Positions 61,929 through 64,000 of a DNA stretch of 64,000 nt are shown here, piece by piece. The translations under genes and the position numbers were made by a program. The notes under the pieces were generated by a model. It was not told where the DNA came from and did no database searches. It saw only the letters and a list, made by a program, of their open reading frames with translations. Source of the stretch: Limibacter armeniacum (lineage in GTDB: Bacteria > Bacteroidota > Bacteroidia > Cytophagales > Flammeovirgaceae); contig NZ_JBAJNO010000009.1 of the NCBI RefSeq assembly GCF_036880985.1, forward strand, positions 3,446,501 through 3,510,500, read 5' to 3'. The stretch's first letter is position 1, and each line of letters opens with the position of its first letter.

Positions 61929-64000
61929 TTAGAAAGGAGGTTTAAATTGAATCTTGTCGTAATTGTCTGAGATCACTACTGTTCTGTCTTTCTCGCTCCA
62001 GTCGTGAAAGCTCTGTATATGCTTGCGCCATTGATCCTGTTTGATTGGGTTATCTACCTTTCGGTTAAACCTTTCCATCAAGTCTTCCATTTCTATCCAC
62101 CTGCTGTTAATTGGCTGAGCTTTGAGGTATTCAAATACCAGGTCTTCAGCGTTGCCGTTCAGGTGAATTTTGGCGGTTTCAACCAAGTAGTTTTCCTCAT
62201 CAATGTTCAGGTCGTCGATTGTCTTACCCTTGATTCTTTCAAATTCTTCAGGTGTTAACCAATCTTCAGCTTGAAGCTCGTAATAGCGGTTTTTGGGAAT
62301 CCTGTACTCGCTGGTGTTCTTGATTTTCTCTCTGTAATAGATGTACTGAAGGTTGCCTTTATGGTCTTTTTCCACATCCAAAGGGATGTAGATAAATGAC
62401 ACACTTGTACTTAGGGTTTTGTATCCTTTTTCTGCAAACACTCGCTTGATGTCATCAGGGCTGTACTTAAACTTGGCGGTGTCTTTCATCAGGTCACAAA
62501 GTACCTTTGGGTGTATCCTGACCGTTTGCACATTGAAGTTGAGGAAAAGGTCTCTCATAAAGGTTTCGACCTCTTTCATGGCCATTGGCTTTGAATGCTT
62601 GATCACATTGAAAAACTCTTCCGTTTGAATGTGCTTTACATTGAACCAAAGACGGCCCATCTTCATTTCGGCAATGCTGTTGTTTCGGGCATTGGGGTTT
62701 ACATGGTGGATAGGAGTCTGGACTAACATGCTCAGGAATGCAGGGACTTCTTCCTTCATCATCTGCAGCATGTTTGGTTTTGTCTCTTGTAGTACTGGCG
62801 GTTTCAGCATAAAGAAACGGTCCTCATCATCAGAGTCAATCTTCATGATATTATCCTCATGGTTTGAGGTGGCTATGAAGTGAGCAAAGTTGGATACTTC
62901 AGACTTGATCACACCTTTTGGTTCCATCAATCTTGTGTGTCCTGTGATCAAATCCTTTAGCATGTTCATCGCCTGGTCTCTTTCACTTTCTACCTTAATT
63001 TCTTCCAGACCTATATATGTCTTGTAAGCGTTGTGTGAGTTGAACCTGCCTAACAGGTCGTTGATATCAGTAACCATGGCATTGGCTCCAAAGATGTATC
63101 GCATCAGGTTGAGTAAGGTTGACTTACCTGTTCCACGCTCGCGGCTCATCAGGATGACCATAGGGAGTCTGGCTTTTGGATAGCGATAGGCAATCCGGAA
63201 CCAGTCAAGCAATACCGTTAATCTGTCTCCCAATATTGGTGCATCCCATTCCGCATTCCCTTGTGAGATATGGTGGAAATAGCTTAGGATATTGGGACAT
63301 GCTTCTGCTGCTTCTTCAGCAGTTTTGAAATTGCCAGGATAAACATTCAGCGGTTCGTAGACATTGTAATAGTCAAACTCCAACCTGCCTTTGCTGGTGG
63401 TAAACCTCCGTTGGTAGTTCTTGGTGTTGTCCGGCTCAAGCGCCAGCCCATCATAAGCGGGGATGTCTTTGATAAAATCCGCTCCATATTTCCTTTTTAC
63501 CGATTCGTAGGAAGTTGGCTGCATGCCTCGTACAAACAGGTCAGCATTTTCGCCCAAATACTGGACTGACATCAGTACAATCTTATCCAAGATTTGAATA
63601 TACTTGTCTGCATCTACGTGCTTGATCTTTTTGATCTCACCCCTGATCAGTTGGTAAATGCAAGACTTATAGATAAACTCAGACTTGTCAATATCTCCAA
63701 ACCTGTTATAGATATTATAGAAGTCTTGTACCGTGTGATCCTGAAAGTCGATACCAAAGTAGCGGTACAGGTGTTCCATTTCTCCATCAGCCAGCTTGAC
63801 ATGATCAAACCATTTGTTTTCATGTTCGCTGCTTAGGGATTTAATGATTTCTTCTTCGTGATCCGGAAATTCGAACAGCATCCTATCCAGTGTTCGGGCT
63901 TGCTGCCAGTAGTCCGCCTTGATTACTTTCAGTACGATTCTTTTGGTTGCAATACCTTTCCGTTTGGTTAGGTAGTTAAAAGCCTTGTGGAATGACTTGA
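61929..64000 (-). CDS. Phage replication primase-helicase protein (5' end outside window)
   Basis: The frame is open to the window edge: 39 codons precede the ATG at 63881, reading KADYWQQARTLDRM before it, so the gene is at least 689 codons and that ATG is probably internal. An SF3-like helicase core (DUF5906 type) is seen with Walker A RERGTGKSTL (about residue 246 from that ATG), the acidic YIGLEEIK, and FIATSNHED. The end is a winged-helix-like domain. It should unwind and perhaps prime DNA at the phage origin. A primase domain, if present, lies outside. Confidence 0.8.
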   Translation of the reverse strand, partial: KSFHKAFNYLTKRKGIATKRIVLKVIKADYWQQARTLDRMLFEFPDHEEEIIKSLSSEHENKWFDHVKLADGEMEHLYRYFGIDFQDHTVQDFYNIYNRFGDIDKSEFIYKSCIYQLIRGEIKKIKHVDADKYIQILDKIVLMSVQYLGENADLFVRGMQPTSYESVKRKYGADFIKDIPAYDGLALEPDNTKNYQRRFTTSKGRLEFDYYNVYEPLNVYPGNFKTAEEAAEACPNILSYFHHISQGNAEWDAPILGDRLTVLLDWFRIAYRYPKARLPMVILMSRERGTGKSTLLNLMRYIFGANAMVTDINDLLGRFNSHNAYKTYIGLEEIKVESERDQAMNMLKDLITGHTRLMEPKGVIKSEVSNFAHFIATSNHEDNIMKIDSDDEDRFFMLKPPVLQETKPNMLQMMKEEVPAFLSMLVQTPIHHVNPNARNNSIAEMKMGRLWFNVKHIQTEEFFNVIKHSKPMAMKEVETFMRDLFLNFNVQTVRIHPKVLCDLMKDTAKFKYSPDDIKRVFAEKGYKTLSTSVSFIYIPLDVEKDHKGNLQYIYYREKIKNTSEYRIPKNRYYELQAEDWLTPEEFERIKGKTIDDLNIDEENYLVETAKIHLNGNAEDLVFEYLKAQPINSRWIEMEDLMERFNRKVDNPIKQDQWRKHIQSFHDWSEKDRTVVISDNYDKIQFKPPF

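Larger units (their letters stand above)
35548..64000. mobile_element. Tailed-phage prophage (left end to window edge, incomplete)
   Basis: Integrase on + at the left, then more than 25 minus-strand genes with replication, packaging, capsid, portal, lysis and tail functions. Short spacers and many 1-11 bp overlaps are typical of phage operons. No stop-damaged gene was found. The tail tape measure without sheath or baseplate genes suggests a siphovirus type. The left attachment site is probably within 35293-35547 or at the integrase 3' end; the right end is outside the window. Copy number and inducibility cannot be judged. Confidence 0.85.

Overview
The window looks like chromosome of a gliding member of the Bacteroidota, probably order Cytophagales. 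The signs are gldM/gldN gliding and type IX secretion genes, a LytS/LytTR pair, a PG_1098-type methyltransferase, a NADase-type glycan-binding/Hint protein, promoter boxes of the Bacteroidota TAnnTTTG kind, few Shine-Dalgarno sites and moderately low GC. No species name can be read from the sequence.

Bases 1-20,700 are ordinary housekeeping and envelope genes. They run from the end of gldM through gldN, a second complete GldM-type protein, a YitT-family membrane protein, a fused aspartokinase/homoserine dehydrogenase with homoserine kinase, a tRNA-Leu(UAG), small secreted or lipoproteins, an SGNH hydrolase and an ExbB/TolQ-like protein. A LytS-type kinase with its LytTR regulator, a DUF418 protein, aspartyl-tRNA synthetase and an alpha/beta hydrolase complete this part. 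A complete IS3-family element (20704-22095) with a 3-bp target duplication sits exactly at the stop codon of the next gene.

Bases 22,096-34,830 hold accessory and housekeeping genes: DUF1398, membrane proteins, OsmC, methyltransferase, RDD, an astacin-like metalloprotease, a serine beta-lactamase-like hydrolase, a glycan-binding/Hint protein, an S4 protein, a glycosyltransferase and a MOSC protein. The gaps after 31.9 kb contain palindromic interspersed repeats, including two copies of a 123-124 bp unit.

From about 35.3 kb to the right edge lies most of a tailed-phage prophage. A tyrosine integrase on the + strand is preceded by an array of GGTAACA repeats. It is followed by a secreted protein of unknown function and then a long minus-strand set of phage genes. 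Read in the direction of transcription, these are a replication primase/helicase protein (open at the window edge), small early genes, a 666-bp noncoding region with iteron-like repeats and a possible operator, and a 944-aa solenoid-like protein. The head, packaging, portal, lysis and tail genes follow. The other end of the prophage is outside the window.

Points most worth a second look are the iteron and inverted-repeat region at 58.1-58.7 kb, the GGTAACA array at the integrase, a small phage protein ending in a sliding-clamp-binding motif, the solenoid protein with its odd position, the rotated head-gene order, and the second GldM. Gene functions come from motifs and recalled families only; no database search was possible.
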